A stretch of DNA of 64,000 nt from Synechocystis sp. LKSZ1 (GTDB lineage: Bacteria; Cyanobacteriota; Cyanobacteriia; Cyanobacteriales; Microcystaceae). Of the stretch, positions 55,977 through 64,000 are shown one piece after another. Position numbers and translations under genes: made by a program. Numbering within the stretch: position 1 is the first letter of the stretch; the number at the start of each line of letters is the position of its first letter. The stretch is from assembly GCF_040436315.1 (NCBI RefSeq), contig NZ_AP031572.1:2232001-2296000 (forward strand). Direction: 5' to 3'. The notes under the pieces were generated by a model. That model was not told the DNA's origin and searched no databases. It was given only the letters and a program-made list of their open reading frames with translations.

Positions 55977-56840
55977 ATGTATAGTTTAGACGTTAACTTT
56001 CTCAAAGACCGCAGGGAAGACAGTTCCAAGCTGGCAGCCACGGGAACGACGATTGTTTCCCAGACCAAGGATGTTAAAGAACAAATTCCTATCTATATCG
56101 GTGCAGCTGTGCTGGTGATCCTCCCTGCCTTAGCTGGTTTAGCAACTTTAGTGGTTGGCTGGCAACAAAGCATGACCGAGCAAAACATCCAGGAATTAGA
56201 TACGGAATTAACTCGTATTACTGCCCAAAACAAGAAAATCCAGGAGGTCAATGCCAAAGCGGCAGCTATTCATGAAGAAGTCAATGGCTTGATCGGCGTA
56301 TTTGATCAAGTCAAGCCCTGGTCTGCCATCCTGCAAGATATTACCGATCAAACCCCTGCAGGAGTACAGATTAGTAATATTCAACAGGCGGGTCAGCAGT
56401 TAACGCTCAATGGCTTTGCTAGTAATTATTCTGCTCTAAATGATTTTGTTTTAACCCTACAAAATTCTCAGTTTTTTAAGGCAGACCAAACTAAGCTTTT
56501 GACGGCCAACGAGGCTCCTTTCCCTGTAGTTGGGGAAAACACCGTAACAGAAGGGGCTCCGGCTAATAATCCCACGAATCAACCCCCTGGCCAAGCGAAA
56601 GAGGGGGAACCCAAACCGACGGTAGTCATTCCCCAGGGGGTTAAATACACGGTTCAAACCCAGTTAACTGACACTCCTGACCAGCAACTGATGGATGACC
56701 TGATTCGCAAAGGAGCCCCCGGCCTGGTTGCTCGCTTCAAGCTTCTAGAGGAAACTGGTGCTCTGAAAGGGCCGACTGCCCCTGCAGTAGCTCCCCCTCC
56801 TGCTGCTCCCGCCGATGCGGCCCCAGCCCCCAATCCCTAA
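55977..56840 (+). CDS. pilN: type IV pilus inner-membrane protein PilN
   Basis: 287 residues. It starts with the PilM-binding motif region MYSLDVNFLKDRRED, has one membrane helix (about 41-63, YIGAAVLVILPALAGLATLVV), a coiled coil, and a ferredoxin-like periplasmic domain (about 110-180; QISNIQQAGQQLTLNGFASNY in pieces). The C-terminal 85 residues are Pro/Ala/Asn-rich. It pairs with PilO to connect PilM to the outer-membrane secretin. It is 54 bp after pilM. Confidence 0.88.
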   Translation: MYSLDVNFLKDRREDSSKLAATGTTIVSQTKDVKEQIPIYIGAAVLVILPALAGLATLVVGWQQSMTEQNIQELDTELTRITAQNKKIQEVNAKAAAIHEEVNGLIGVFDQVKPWSAILQDITDQTPAGVQISNIQQAGQQLTLNGFASNYSALNDFVLTLQNSQFFKADQTKLLTANEAPFPVVGENTVTEGAPANNPTNQPPGQAKEGEPKPTVVIPQGVKYTVQTQLTDTPDQQLMDDLIRKGAPGLVARFKLLEETGALKGPTAPAVAPPPAAPADAAPAPNP

Positions 56841-56865
56841 TCCGGCCTTTTGAGGAGTAACCCCC

Positions 56866-57663
56866 ATGACCTACACCCAAGACTACTCAACGACCACGAT
56901 CATTGATGATTTTGGCTCCGAGTCCAACTATCCGACGGCCTTTGGCATTACCTTTACCCCCAAAGTGAGCGGTATTGGCCTAGGCCTACTGGGCCTTTTC
57001 GGAGCCGGCTATGTTCTCGTCACTTTCTTCATGCCTGCGTTAGGCAAATATTTAGAACTCAAACTAGATGAGACAACTAAGCAAGAACAAGTTAACCAAC
57101 AAACCCAAAGTACACTCCAGCAGAAACTCCAGGAAGCAGAGGGCCGTCTTCAGCAGGCAGAAAAACGCCGAGCAACAGTATTAGACCTCTATGCCAACAG
57201 TAACGACCTCAAAACTCTATTGCTGGATGTTAATACCCTGATCCAATCCCGTGATCTGACTTTTCTCAATTTTCTGCCCCAGGGGGATCCCGTTATTATT
57301 GGGGATGATTCTCTAGGAGCCGGGGCCAAAAATAAACTGAAGCGTCAAACCTATCAGTTGACCATCAAGGGCCCCTTTGGTAATACCCACAATTTCCTTC
57401 GCGATCTAGAGCGGCTCCAACCCCTGATTTTGATCAAAGACCTGAAGACTGATTTGGTGCAAACGGAGATTCCCGTCAACCTAGTCCAGAGTGGCAATCG
57501 GGCCGAGCTTAAGCCGCAAATTAATGATACCCTGAACACCAGCATGACCCTGGATGTCCTGTTACCCTTAACACCAGAGGAAATTGCTGCCTTAGCGCCA
57601 CCGCCGCCGCCCCCTGGGGGAGCTGGCCAGGCCCAAAAGCCGGAGGAGACGCCGAAAAAATAA
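56866..57663 (+). CDS. pilO: type IV pilus inner-membrane protein PilO
   Basis: 265 residues. One membrane helix (about 36-56, IGLGLLGLFGAGYVLVTFF), a coiled coil (about 65-110) and a periplasmic domain with QTYQLTIKGPFGNTHNFLRDLERLQPL in order, typical of PilO. A proline-rich end (PPPPPPGGAGQ) follows. It is 25 bp after pilN and forms the PilN-PilO heterodimer. No pilP follows, as is usual in cyanobacteria. Confidence 0.88.
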   Translation: MTYTQDYSTTTIIDDFGSESNYPTAFGITFTPKVSGIGLGLLGLFGAGYVLVTFFMPALGKYLELKLDETTKQEQVNQQTQSTLQQKLQEAEGRLQQAEKRRATVLDLYANSNDLKTLLLDVNTLIQSRDLTFLNFLPQGDPVIIGDDSLGAGAKNKLKRQTYQLTIKGPFGNTHNFLRDLERLQPLILIKDLKTDLVQTEIPVNLVQSGNRAELKPQINDTLNTSMTLDVLLPLTPEEIAALAPPPPPPGGAGQAQKPEETPKK

Positions 57664-57744
57664 AAAATAATCTTTAACGATCCTGACAAAGTTTTCATCA
57701 ATGTTCAATAATTGATTGCTAAGTGTGTGATGAGGAGCAAAACT

Positions 57745-59946
57745 ATGAAAAATTACCGTTATTGGCTGACAGCAAAAGTAGTGGCTGGCTTACTAATCGC
57801 CCTCCAACCGGCCCAGGCCGCGACCAGCGAAGGCCAACCGGATTTCAAGCAGGAGCTAGAAAAGACAGACCTGAGTACTTCAACTGACCTGTTTACAACG
57901 GAGCTCCCTCTCACCACCTCCGCCCTAGAAATTAATACCGAATCTCCTAAAATTAACCCCGCTCCCTTGGAAGTGGCCCAGGTGTTACCGCCCAATCAGG
58001 GTCAACCGCCGGTACTAGTGCCCAACCCGGAAGTCATTATCAAATCCAATAATGGCGCTCCCAACCCTGATATTCTCTCACCAGCGGTTCCTGTCGCCCC
58101 CGTTTTACCTCGAGCTGTACCGGCTCCCGTTGGGGATATTTCTATATCTAATATTAATATGAACTATGATGTCATTAACCTAGGGACTCGGGGTAGTACC
58201 ATGATCCCTCGTTTAGTGTTACGTCAAGCCCCTGTCAAGGAAGTGTTACTCGTCCTGGCCCGCTACGCTGGAATGAATATTATTTTTACGGACGGTCAAA
58301 CGGGCAATAGTCAAGCGAATCAAAGCCAACAACCCCCAGCCCCGAATGCCGTCCAGCCCGCGGCCCAAACCACCATTTCTCTCGATTTAGAACAGGAAAC
58401 CGTTCAACAGGTCTTTAATGCAGTCTTGATGGTATCGGGGCTAAAAGCGAATCTGCGGGGCACCACCGTCTTTGTTGGCCCTGACCTCCCCCCCCAAGCG
58501 ATGAACTTGGTGAGCCGAACCTTTCGTTTAAATCAGGCAAAAGCTTCTAACGTCGCGTCCTATTTGGCCCTGCAGGGAGCACAGGTCAATGTTTACCAAG
58601 AAGGTAGTACTCAAAGAACCATCGACAACCAAGGCAATGTGACAGTAACGCGAATTAACCCACAAATTATTCCCCTATCTATTCAGTCAAGTCAGGCCGC
58701 TACCCCAGGAGCCTCAACAGGATTAACCCCTTTAAGCGGTTTACTCGTTGCGAACGACGACCGGATTAACAGTATTACGTTGACTGGTGAACCCCGCCAG
58801 GTCGAAATTGCCTCTGCTCTAATCACCCAGCTCGATGCTCGCCGTCGCCAGGTTGCAGTCAACGTCAAAATCGTTGATATTAACTTGAATAACATCCAAG
58901 ACTATAACAGTAGCTTTTCCTTTGGCATTAACGACAGCTATTTTGTCCAAGATAACGGTTCAATGGTGATGCGTTTTGGTAGTACTTCTCCCGTTACCAG
59001 CGCTAACCTTAATAGTGCCTCTGGCCGAATCACCAATCCTCCCGCTATTCCTAATCCTTTAGGCCCTAATGGAGATTCACCAGGAGTCGCTTTCTATGAC
59101 CCCAATAATGTCCAGCTAATTCCAGCAACGATTGGAACGCAATCAGTTTTACTGCCATTTTTAACTTCTACCAATCTTGGCATATCAGGTAATCCTTATA
59201 CGACTGGTATTACAACACCGCCCTTGGCAACCATTGATCCCACGACCGGCCTTATTACCGTTACTCCTCCTGAGTATGATGTTGCCTCCTACTTCCAATA
59301 TCCTAAGAAATTCCAGGCCCAAATTGAAGCCCAGATTCGTAGCGGCAATGCCAAAATTCTCACTGATCCCATTCTGATGGTGCAAGAGGGCCAGATTGCC
59401 AGTGTTAAATTGGTGGAGCAAGTCGTTTCTAGCGTTAATACCCAGGTTGATCCCCTGAGCGGTGTCCGTACCACGACCCCTGTCCTCTCAGATGTCGGTT
59501 TAACCCTTAAAGTCAATATCGACAAAATTGATGACAATGGTTTTATTAGTCTGTCGGTAAACCCTCTGGTTTCTTCTCCGGCTGGTACTCAAGTGTTCCG
59601 TAGTGGTGATGGGGCCGATAACCAACTAACGCTAATTAATACAAGGGAATTAAGCTCTGGCTTAGTCCGTCTCCGGGATGGTCAAACAATGATTCTCTCC
59701 GGGATTATTTCTCAGATTGACCAGACCGTCACCAGCAAGGTACCGGTTCTAGGCGATTTACCCTTGATCGGGGCCCTGTTCCGGAGCCAGACCGATACCA
59801 CCGACCGCTCTGAGGTGATTGTTCTGTTAACGCCGCAGATTGTTCATGATGGTGCTGAGTCCCAATTTGGCTATAACTTCACCCCTGGTAAGGCTACGGC
59901 GGATTATCTACGGAGCAAAGGCTTCCCGGTTCAAGCCCAGCCGTAA
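57745..59946 (+). CDS. pilQ: type IV pilus secretin PilQ
   Basis: 733 residues from ATG 57745, chosen because GAGGAG lies 7 nt upstream; a TTG at 57712 would add 11 residues. Signal peptide about 1-27 (ending AQAAT). Then a Pro/Asn-rich region, an STN-like N0 domain (PRLVLRQAPVKEVLLVLARYAGMN), N1 domains (QVFNAVLMVSGLKANLRGTT, SRTFRLNQAKASNVASYL) and the secretin core (about 520-715; VLSDVGLTLKVNID, SGLVRLRDGQTMILSGIIS, KVPVLGDLPLIGALFRS). It forms the outer-membrane pore of the pilus. Confidence 0.95.
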   Translation: MKNYRYWLTAKVVAGLLIALQPAQAATSEGQPDFKQELEKTDLSTSTDLFTTELPLTTSALEINTESPKINPAPLEVAQVLPPNQGQPPVLVPNPEVIIKSNNGAPNPDILSPAVPVAPVLPRAVPAPVGDISISNINMNYDVINLGTRGSTMIPRLVLRQAPVKEVLLVLARYAGMNIIFTDGQTGNSQANQSQQPPAPNAVQPAAQTTISLDLEQETVQQVFNAVLMVSGLKANLRGTTVFVGPDLPPQAMNLVSRTFRLNQAKASNVASYLALQGAQVNVYQEGSTQRTIDNQGNVTVTRINPQIIPLSIQSSQAATPGASTGLTPLSGLLVANDDRINSITLTGEPRQVEIASALITQLDARRRQVAVNVKIVDINLNNIQDYNSSFSFGINDSYFVQDNGSMVMRFGSTSPVTSANLNSASGRITNPPAIPNPLGPNGDSPGVAFYDPNNVQLIPATIGTQSVLLPFLTSTNLGISGNPYTTGITTPPLATIDPTTGLITVTPPEYDVASYFQYPKKFQAQIEAQIRSGNAKILTDPILMVQEGQIASVKLVEQVVSSVNTQVDPLSGVRTTTPVLSDVGLTLKVNIDKIDDNGFISLSVNPLVSSPAGTQVFRSGDGADNQLTLINTRELSSGLVRLRDGQTMILSGIISQIDQTVTSKVPVLGDLPLIGALFRSQTDTTDRSEVIVLLTPQIVHDGAESQFGYNFTPGKATADYLRSKGFPVQAQP

Positions 59947-59952
59947 TCTGGA

Positions 59953-60279
59953 ATGGTCAGCTTCTTTTGCCCTTATCTGGAGCATACTGTAGAGTTAACG
60001 GATGAACGTTTGGAGCACATCTGCCGCGTTCATCCCGAACTGTCATCTATCTATGAATCTGCCTTATACTTGACCCTAAGCGATCCAGACCAAGTTCGTC
60101 AGAGTTCTCGTTTTGAACAGGCAAAACTATTTACCCGTTGGTTTGAATCTCTTCTAGATGGTAAATATATTATCGTTGTCGTTATTCATAGTACCGAAGA
60201 ATCTGAACGTTACTGGATTATTACCGCCTACGTTGCCCGTAAATTATCGGGAGGAAAAATAGAATGGCAGAGAAGCTGA
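59953..60279 (+). CDS. putative toxin of a small two-gene module (PBECR/DUF4258-like)
   Basis: 108 residues starting MVSFFCPYLEHTVELTDERLEHI in pieces, with HPELSSIYESALYLTLSDPDQV and the late [19 protein letters not shown]. This is the kind of compact nuclease-like protein commonly paired with a DUF2283 gene in cyanobacteria, and is treated as toxin-like (recalled association). It is 6 bp after pilQ and overlaps the DUF2283 gene by 16 bp. The catalytic residues are not established; RNase activity is an inference. Confidence 0.6.
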   Translation: MVSFFCPYLEHTVELTDERLEHICRVHPELSSIYESALYLTLSDPDQVRQSSRFEQAKLFTRWFESLLDGKYIIVVVIHSTEESERYWIITAYVARKLSGGKIEWQRS

Positions 60280-60503
60280 CGATTATCTATGACAATATAG
60301 GAGATATTTTATATATCAATACTTGTTCTCCTTATTTAGGGCAGAATTCAGAAGAAATAGAAGAAAATGTAATTGCTCGCCTCAATCCTAAAACAGAAGC
60401 AATTGAGAACTTAGAAATTTTATTTTTCTCTCAATGGATACAAAATTCACAGCCGTTAGACTTACCGCTAGTGGCTGATTTACATTTATCGCTTAAAACA
60501 TAA
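60264..60503 (+). CDS. DUF2283 protein, putative antitoxin partner
   Basis: 79 residues with the DUF2283 opening [16 protein letters not shown] and [24 protein letters not shown]2283 proteins are often the second gene of small toxin-antitoxin-like pairs. It starts within the last 16 bp of the partner gene, so translation is coupled. The DNA is AT-richer than the pil genes, which supports insertion of the pair after pilQ. Confidence 0.7.
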   Translation: MAEKLTIIYDNIGDILYINTCSPYLGQNSEEIEENVIARLNPKTEAIENLEILFFSQWIQNSQPLDLPLVADLHLSLKT

Positions 60504-60513
60504 CGATGATGCC

Positions 60514-61290
60514 ATGAATTTAATTCGTCCCATCTGTGCGGTAGTAATCTTTAGCTCGTTTCTGAGCTGGCCCGTTAAAGCCGAGAGTCTAGAAGACTTA
60601 AATCAACTCCTGGCCACGAAAAAATGTTCTCTCTGTGATCTCAGTGGTGCAGGCCTGGTGATGGCTAACCTCAGCGGAGCCAATCTCGTCGGGGCCAATT
60701 TGGCCGGGGCCAACCTCAGTGGTGCTAATTTGAGTGGTGCTAATTTGAGTGGTGCTAATTTAGCCGGAACCTCCTTCAACGGGGCCAACTTAACCGGAGC
60801 TAATCTCGCAGGGGCCATTCTTAACGGCACAGATTTACGCAATGCCTATCTTAGTAATGCGAACTTCCTCGCTACCAAGTTAGACCAGGCCTATATGCAG
60901 GGGGCCATTGGTATTCCCAACAATGCAGGAACACCTCAACTATTCTACGGCTGGGGTCTGTTGGAAACCCAAAAAGGAAGTTACAAAGCGGCCATCAATA
61001 ACTACGACAAGGCCCTGGCCCTAGACCCAAATTTTGCACCGGGCTACCTTGGCCTGAGTTTAGCCTATCTCAAGCTGGGCAATGAAGCGGCGGCTAAACG
61101 AAATGCAGAATATGCTGTTGCCCTTTTCAAACAGCAAGAGAATCCCAGTGGTATTGAGGCCTCGGAAAACGTGATTAAAAATCTAGAGGCCTTGGATGAG
61201 GCTCGTCGGCAGGAAGCGGGAACCCCCCAATTGGATGCTATTGTGCGTGGCGTTGCCGGACTGGCCCTGAAATTTCTGCTGAAGTTCTAA
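60514..61290 (+). CDS. exported pentapeptide-repeat protein with TPR C-terminus
   Basis: 258 residues. Signal peptide about 1-23 (ending VKAES). CxxC pair ([11 protein letters not shown]) opens pentapeptide repeats (about 40-118; [20 protein letters not shown] in steps). TPR helices follow (about 148-205; [31 protein letters not shown] in pieces). The mixed layout is common in cyanobacteria; the role is not known. Three 15-bp near-identical tandem units (60718-60762) code three of the repeats. Confidence 0.82.
   Translation: MNLIRPICAVVIFSSFLSWPVKAESLEDLNQLLATKKCSLCDLSGAGLVMANLSGANLVGANLAGANLSGANLSGANLSGANLAGTSFNGANLTGANLAGAILNGTDLRNAYLSNANFLATKLDQAYMQGAIGIPNNAGTPQLFYGWGLLETQKGSYKAAINNYDKALALDPNFAPGYLGLSLAYLKLGNEAAAKRNAEYAVALFKQQENPSGIEASENVIKNLEALDEARRQEAGTPQLDAIVRGVAGLALKFLLKF
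60718..60762 (+). repeat. three 15-bp tandem units inside the pentapeptide region
   Basis: AGTGGTGCTAATTTG occurs at 60718-60732 and 60733-60747, then AGTGGTGCTAATTTA at 60748-60762. The unit is one pentapeptide (SGANL), so number of repeats can change in frame. Confidence 0.85.
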
Positions 61291-61374
61291 AATTGGCCTC
61301 AATATTATTGGTTTCATTAATTCCAGCTCGTTTGAGGCGTGTTAGCCTACAGGGGATTTCTTTCTCAATTATCC

Positions 61375-62418
61375 ATGGCCCATCTTCTCCTTGCCGGTGA
61401 TATTGGCGGTACCAAAACGAGTCTGCGTCTCCTCCAGAGCCAACCCAACTCTGACCAACTCCTGACCCTAGGGGAAGCGACCTATTCCAGCCAGGCTTTT
61501 CCTGACCTCATTCCCCTGGTACAAATCTTCCTCCAGCGCCAACCGCTCACTTCCATCGGGCTAACGATTAGTGGGGCCTGTTTTGGTATTGCCGGGCCAG
61601 TGCTGGATAATTGTTGTGAGTTAACCAACCTGAATTGGTTCCTTCAAGGGGATATTTTGGCGGCAACCCTCGGTATTCCCCAAGTGACGTTAATTAATGA
61701 CTTTACTGCCGTTGCCTATGGTCTAGGAGATTTAACTGAGCAAGATTTATTCTGGTTACAATCCGTTCCAGCTCAACCCATGGCCCCCATGGCCCTAATT
61801 GGGGCGGGTACTGGCCTCGGTCAGGGTTTCTTGATTCCCCAAGCCAATGGCGGTTATCAAGTATTTGCCAGTGAAGGCGGCCATGCCGATTTTCCGGCTC
61901 GGACTCCCCTGGAATTTGAACTGGTTCAGGATATTCGGCGCCGTTATCAATTGGAGCGGGTTTCCATTGAGCGTATTGTCTCGGGCCTGGGTATTGGAAG
62001 CATTTATTATTTTCTGCGGGAAAAATATCCCCATCTCGAAGGTCCTGCCCTCAAACAGGCCTGGCAAGCCGGAGAATTTCAGGATAATATTCCGGCCTTG
62101 GTCGCTCGGGTGGCCCAGTTAGCCCTAGAGAACAATAATGACCTGGCACGTCAGGCCATGACCTTATTTATTGAGGCCTACGGGGCCGAGGCTGGCAATC
62201 TCAGTTTAAAACTATTACCCTACGGCGGCCTCTACATTGCTGGGGGCATTGCACCTAAAATTTTGCCTTTATTAACGTCAGGACGCTTTATGCAGGTCTT
62301 TTTGGCCAAGGGGCGTATGCAGGGCCTGCTCGAACAAATTCCCGTGGCCATCGTGCTCAATGAACAGGTGGGCCTGATGGGAGCAGGACGACGGGCCGCT
62401 CAACTACTAGCAGATTAG
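61375..62418 (+). CDS. glk: glucokinase
   Basis: 347 residues from ATG 61375 (MAHLLLAGDIGGTKTSLRL); the frame is open to 61339 but the phosphate-1 loop DIGGTKT is expected close to the start. ROK-unlike bacterial Glk family: LINDFTAVAYGLGDL (catalytic Asp), GAGTGLGQGFL, the HADFPARTPLEFEL stretch with EGGHAD, and SGLGI. It phosphorylates glucose for heterotrophic or glycogen-linked metabolism. Its stop overlaps the jag gene by 4 bp. Confidence 0.95.
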   Translation: MAHLLLAGDIGGTKTSLRLLQSQPNSDQLLTLGEATYSSQAFPDLIPLVQIFLQRQPLTSIGLTISGACFGIAGPVLDNCCELTNLNWFLQGDILAATLGIPQVTLINDFTAVAYGLGDLTEQDLFWLQSVPAQPMAPMALIGAGTGLGQGFLIPQANGGYQVFASEGGHADFPARTPLEFELVQDIRRRYQLERVSIERIVSGLGIGSIYYFLREKYPHLEGPALKQAWQAGEFQDNIPALVARVAQLALENNNDLARQAMTLFIEAYGAEAGNLSLKLLPYGGLYIAGGIAPKILPLLTSGRFMQVFLAKGRMQGLLEQIPVAIVLNEQVGLMGAGRRAAQLLAD

Positions 62419-62948
62419 TCAAAAAACACCTGGAGAGGCGGTGGGGCAGTGCGGGGCCGTACAATCAGACGTCGATCGGGCTCTTGGCCCTGGCTTTCTG
62501 TGACCAAATCCGCTTCTTTTTCAAAAAAGGTATGAATGAGGCGACGTTCTGCAGCAGATAGCGCTGGCATTTCTACTGGTTGCTGGGTTGATCTGACCTG
62601 GGTGGCCGCTTGTTGCGACCACTCTAATAGCTGGGACTGGCGTTGCTGACGATAGTCCGCCATATCGACACTAATCAGAGCCGAATTTTCTAGAGACTCA
62701 CCATCTGGAGAGCGGTTTAGAGTGGCATTTAGGAGGTACTGCAGGGCATCTAGGCCTTCGCCCCGTTCCCCCATCAGGCCCTTTATTTGGAGAGGATTCA
62801 GGGCCTGGGGATCAATCATCAACCACATCCCCTGGGTTAGCACTGCGTCTTGTTTGTCTTCGGCGGTAATTGTCGCCGGCATGCCCATTAAGGTTAACAG
62901 GGTCTCTAACCAGACCTGGCCTGACTGAGATGGATTTGCTAAGGTCAT
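62415..62948 (-). CDS. jag: KH-R3H RNA-binding protein Jag/KhpB
   Basis: 177 residues. A KH-like part with ALNPLQIKGLMGERGEGLDALQYLLNATLNR in order (the GxxG-type loop), and a C-terminal R3H domain (about 125-168; ALSAAERRLIHTFFEKE, then RRLIVRP). It binds RNA; in Firmicutes KhpB partners KhpA in cell division and envelope control. It lies directly downstream of yidC, the usual neighbour, and is convergent with glk. Confidence 0.88.
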   Translation of the reverse strand: MTLANPSQSGQVWLETLLTLMGMPATITAEDKQDAVLTQGMWLMIDPQALNPLQIKGLMGERGEGLDALQYLLNATLNRSPDGESLENSALISVDMADYRQQRQSQLLEWSQQAATQVRSTQQPVEMPALSAAERRLIHTFFEKEADLVTESQGQEPDRRLIVRPRTAPPPLQVFFD

Positions 62949-62981
62949 GTTACCTTTATCTCTACTGCTTTAGAGGGTGAA

Positions 62982-63006
62982 GTCCCCCAAGGAGGGGGAT
63001 AGTAGG
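62982..63006. repeat. short G/C hairpin repeat, copy 2
   Basis: TCCCCC (62983-62988) pairs with GGGGGA (62994-62999); flanks resemble copy 1 at 33628-33653 (GTCCCCCA-AGG-..GGGGGAT..TAGG). It lies between yidC and jag on the minus strand. Confidence 0.5.
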
Positions 63007-63041
63007 GGTCTATGAATCGTCTTAAAGACAGTCAGTACAGC

Positions 63042-64000
63042 CTAGGAGGTTTTCTCTTTCTTTTTGCCTTTCTTCTCGAAGGGCAGGGCTTCCCTGTTCT
63101 GGGCGGCCTTTTCCTGCTGGTCTAGGAGCTTTTGCAGGTTTTCGGGGAGAGGTTCCCGCATTAAAATCACCGTTTGTAGGGTCTGGAAGACATTGGCTAA
63201 AACGATGTACATCAACACCCCTGCCGGCAAAGGGAAAAATAAAAACATGCCACTGAACAAAATCGGAGTAATTTTATTAATGGTTTGTTGCTGCTGGGCT
63301 TGGGGATTATTGCTCGTGCCACCGGCGGCTCCTGATAGTTCTTGGTTCAAGTAAATACTGAAGCCAAAGAAAACGATCATACCCAGAATGTCCCAGTTAA
63401 TTTCGCCATTTTCCCCCGTTACGCCGACTTGGCCCAAGGCCTTGATAAACAAGAAACCCGTCTTAGCTGCGATCCCCGGTACGGTAACTTGCACCGTCGC
63501 ATCTCCTGGGGTTAGGGCCGCTAGACTGCCATCGGCGGTAACAGCCACATGCTCACTCCCCTTGGTGATGCTATAGGTCGGGATTAACGTATTTTTTTCT
63601 GCCTCCGTTACCACTTGTTCCAGCGCTTTACCTTCGCTGGTCTGTAAAGTAATCTGAGCAGACTGGCCGGCTCCGAGACGATTGCCACCAGGGAGGACAG
63701 CACTAATAGGGTAGTGAATGGCCTCATCGATATAAATATTTTGGGCCTTGGTGGCATAGCTCTGAGGCACAATTTGGGTAATTTGTTCCTGGGGTAAAAC
63801 CTGGACATCCACCGTGTAATTGATGTCAGAGAAGGGTGAGCCTCGCAGCGTCGCAAAGAGAGCGAAGAGAATCGGCATCTGGAGTAGCAGGGGCAAGCAA
63901 CCTGCCAAGGGATTGCCAAACTCCTGCATTAATTTACCCATTTCCTCCTGCTGTTTAGCCGGGTCATCCTTATAACGGCGCTGAATCTCCTCCTGGCGCT
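63042..64000 (-). CDS. yidC: membrane protein insertase YidC, N-terminus outside window
   Basis: At least 318 residues; the frame runs off the right edge ([22 protein letters not shown] precedes the first internal Met). Oxa1 core: [21 protein letters not shown], then a large periplasmic-type insert (about residues 56-190 of the visible part), then helices [15 protein letters not shown] and [17 protein letters not shown]. The tail is basic ([10 protein letters not shown]). It inserts and folds membrane proteins, including thylakoid ones in cyanobacteria. jag follows. Confidence 0.93.
   Translation of the reverse strand, partial: RQEEIQRRYKDDPAKQQEEMGKLMQEFGNPLAGCLPLLLQMPILFALFATLRGSPFSDINYTVDVQVLPQEQITQIVPQSYATKAQNIYIDEAIHYPISAVLPGGNRLGAGQSAQITLQTSEGKALEQVVTEAEKNTLIPTYSITKGSEHVAVTADGSLAALTPGDATVQVTVPGIAAKTGFLFIKALGQVGVTGENGEINWDILGMIVFFGFSIYLNQELSGAAGGTSNNPQAQQQQTINKITPILFSGMFLFFPLPAGVLMYIVLANVFQTLQTVILMREPLPENLQKLLDQQEKAAQNREALPFEKKGKKKEKTS

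Noticed and set aside
1-64000. tRNA, rRNA, RNase P RNA, tmRNA, SRP RNA and insertion sequences
   Set aside because: No T-loop/acceptor patterns, conserved RNA core words or transposase frames were seen in the intergenic stretches.

Overview
The window is chromosomal DNA from a cyanobacterium. The evidence is a PetG subunit of cytochrome b6f, the first codons of the variable chain of ferredoxin-thioredoxin reductase, a GltB glutamate synthase, a bam-lpxC outer-membrane cluster, a pilMNOQ cluster without pilP, a SpkB-type Ser/Thr kinase with pentapeptide repeats, and several short families (DUF760, DUF1400, DUF29, Sll0314/Alr1548-type TPR, TIGR03792) that are typical of this phylum. Protein likeness is to unicellular Synechocystis-type lineages, recalled from memory only. 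Base composition looks near 50% GC in the core genes, with a few clearly AT-richer islands. HIP1 octamers look scarce. The species cannot be named from the sequence.

Layout. 1-8.7 kb: divergent ftrV (partial) and rpsN; a GAF/pseudo-kinase protein; acetolactate synthase-type ilvB; an M16 protease with exbD and exbB downstream of a shared orientation; a secreted beta-lactamase-fold protein. 8.7-17.6 kb: mostly minus-strand housekeeping (cysS, fabD, rfbC, pheT) with several small exported proteins. 17.9-24.3 kb: plus-strand spkB, type II NADH dehydrogenase, petG and putA. 24.4-34 kb: rsmI, a GH10-like exported hydrolase, a MFS transporter, feoA-feoB, a TPR glycosyltransferase, and DUF760. 34-36 kb: an AT-rich accessory gene and a long non-coding stretch. 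35.7-42.6 kb: scpB, a PGM1-related ATP-grasp ligase and gltB. 42.7-44.3 kb: a second AT-rich island with a coiled-coil protein ending in an acyl-carrier-like domain that lacks the phosphopantetheine serine, then a DUF29 protein. 44.6-49.1 kb: a minus-strand run purC-bamA-lpxC-dihaem cytochrome. 49.2-54.7 kb: a phosphotransferase, SGNH hydrolase, tsaB, an ABC ATPase overlapping rsmG, and a MAPEG membrane-protein gene broken by an in-frame stop lying inside a perfect 19-bp inverted repeat. 54.8-60.5 kb: pilM-pilN-pilO-pilQ followed by a putative toxin-antitoxin-like pair. 60.5-64 kb: a pentapeptide/TPR protein, glucokinase, and the yidC-jag pair, with yidC running off the window.

Functional themes are cell-envelope biogenesis (bamA, lpxC, yidC-jag, M16 protease, exbBD, pil genes), iron uptake (feoAB, perhaps exbBD), nitrogen and amino-acid metabolism (gltB, ilvB, putA) and translation (rpsN, cysS, pheT, rsmI, rsmG, tsaB). 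No rRNA, tRNA, insertion sequence or CRISPR array was found. The two most unusual signals are the serine-less carrier-protein domain at about 43.5 kb and the palindrome-associated nonsense codon at 54.53-54.58 kb.
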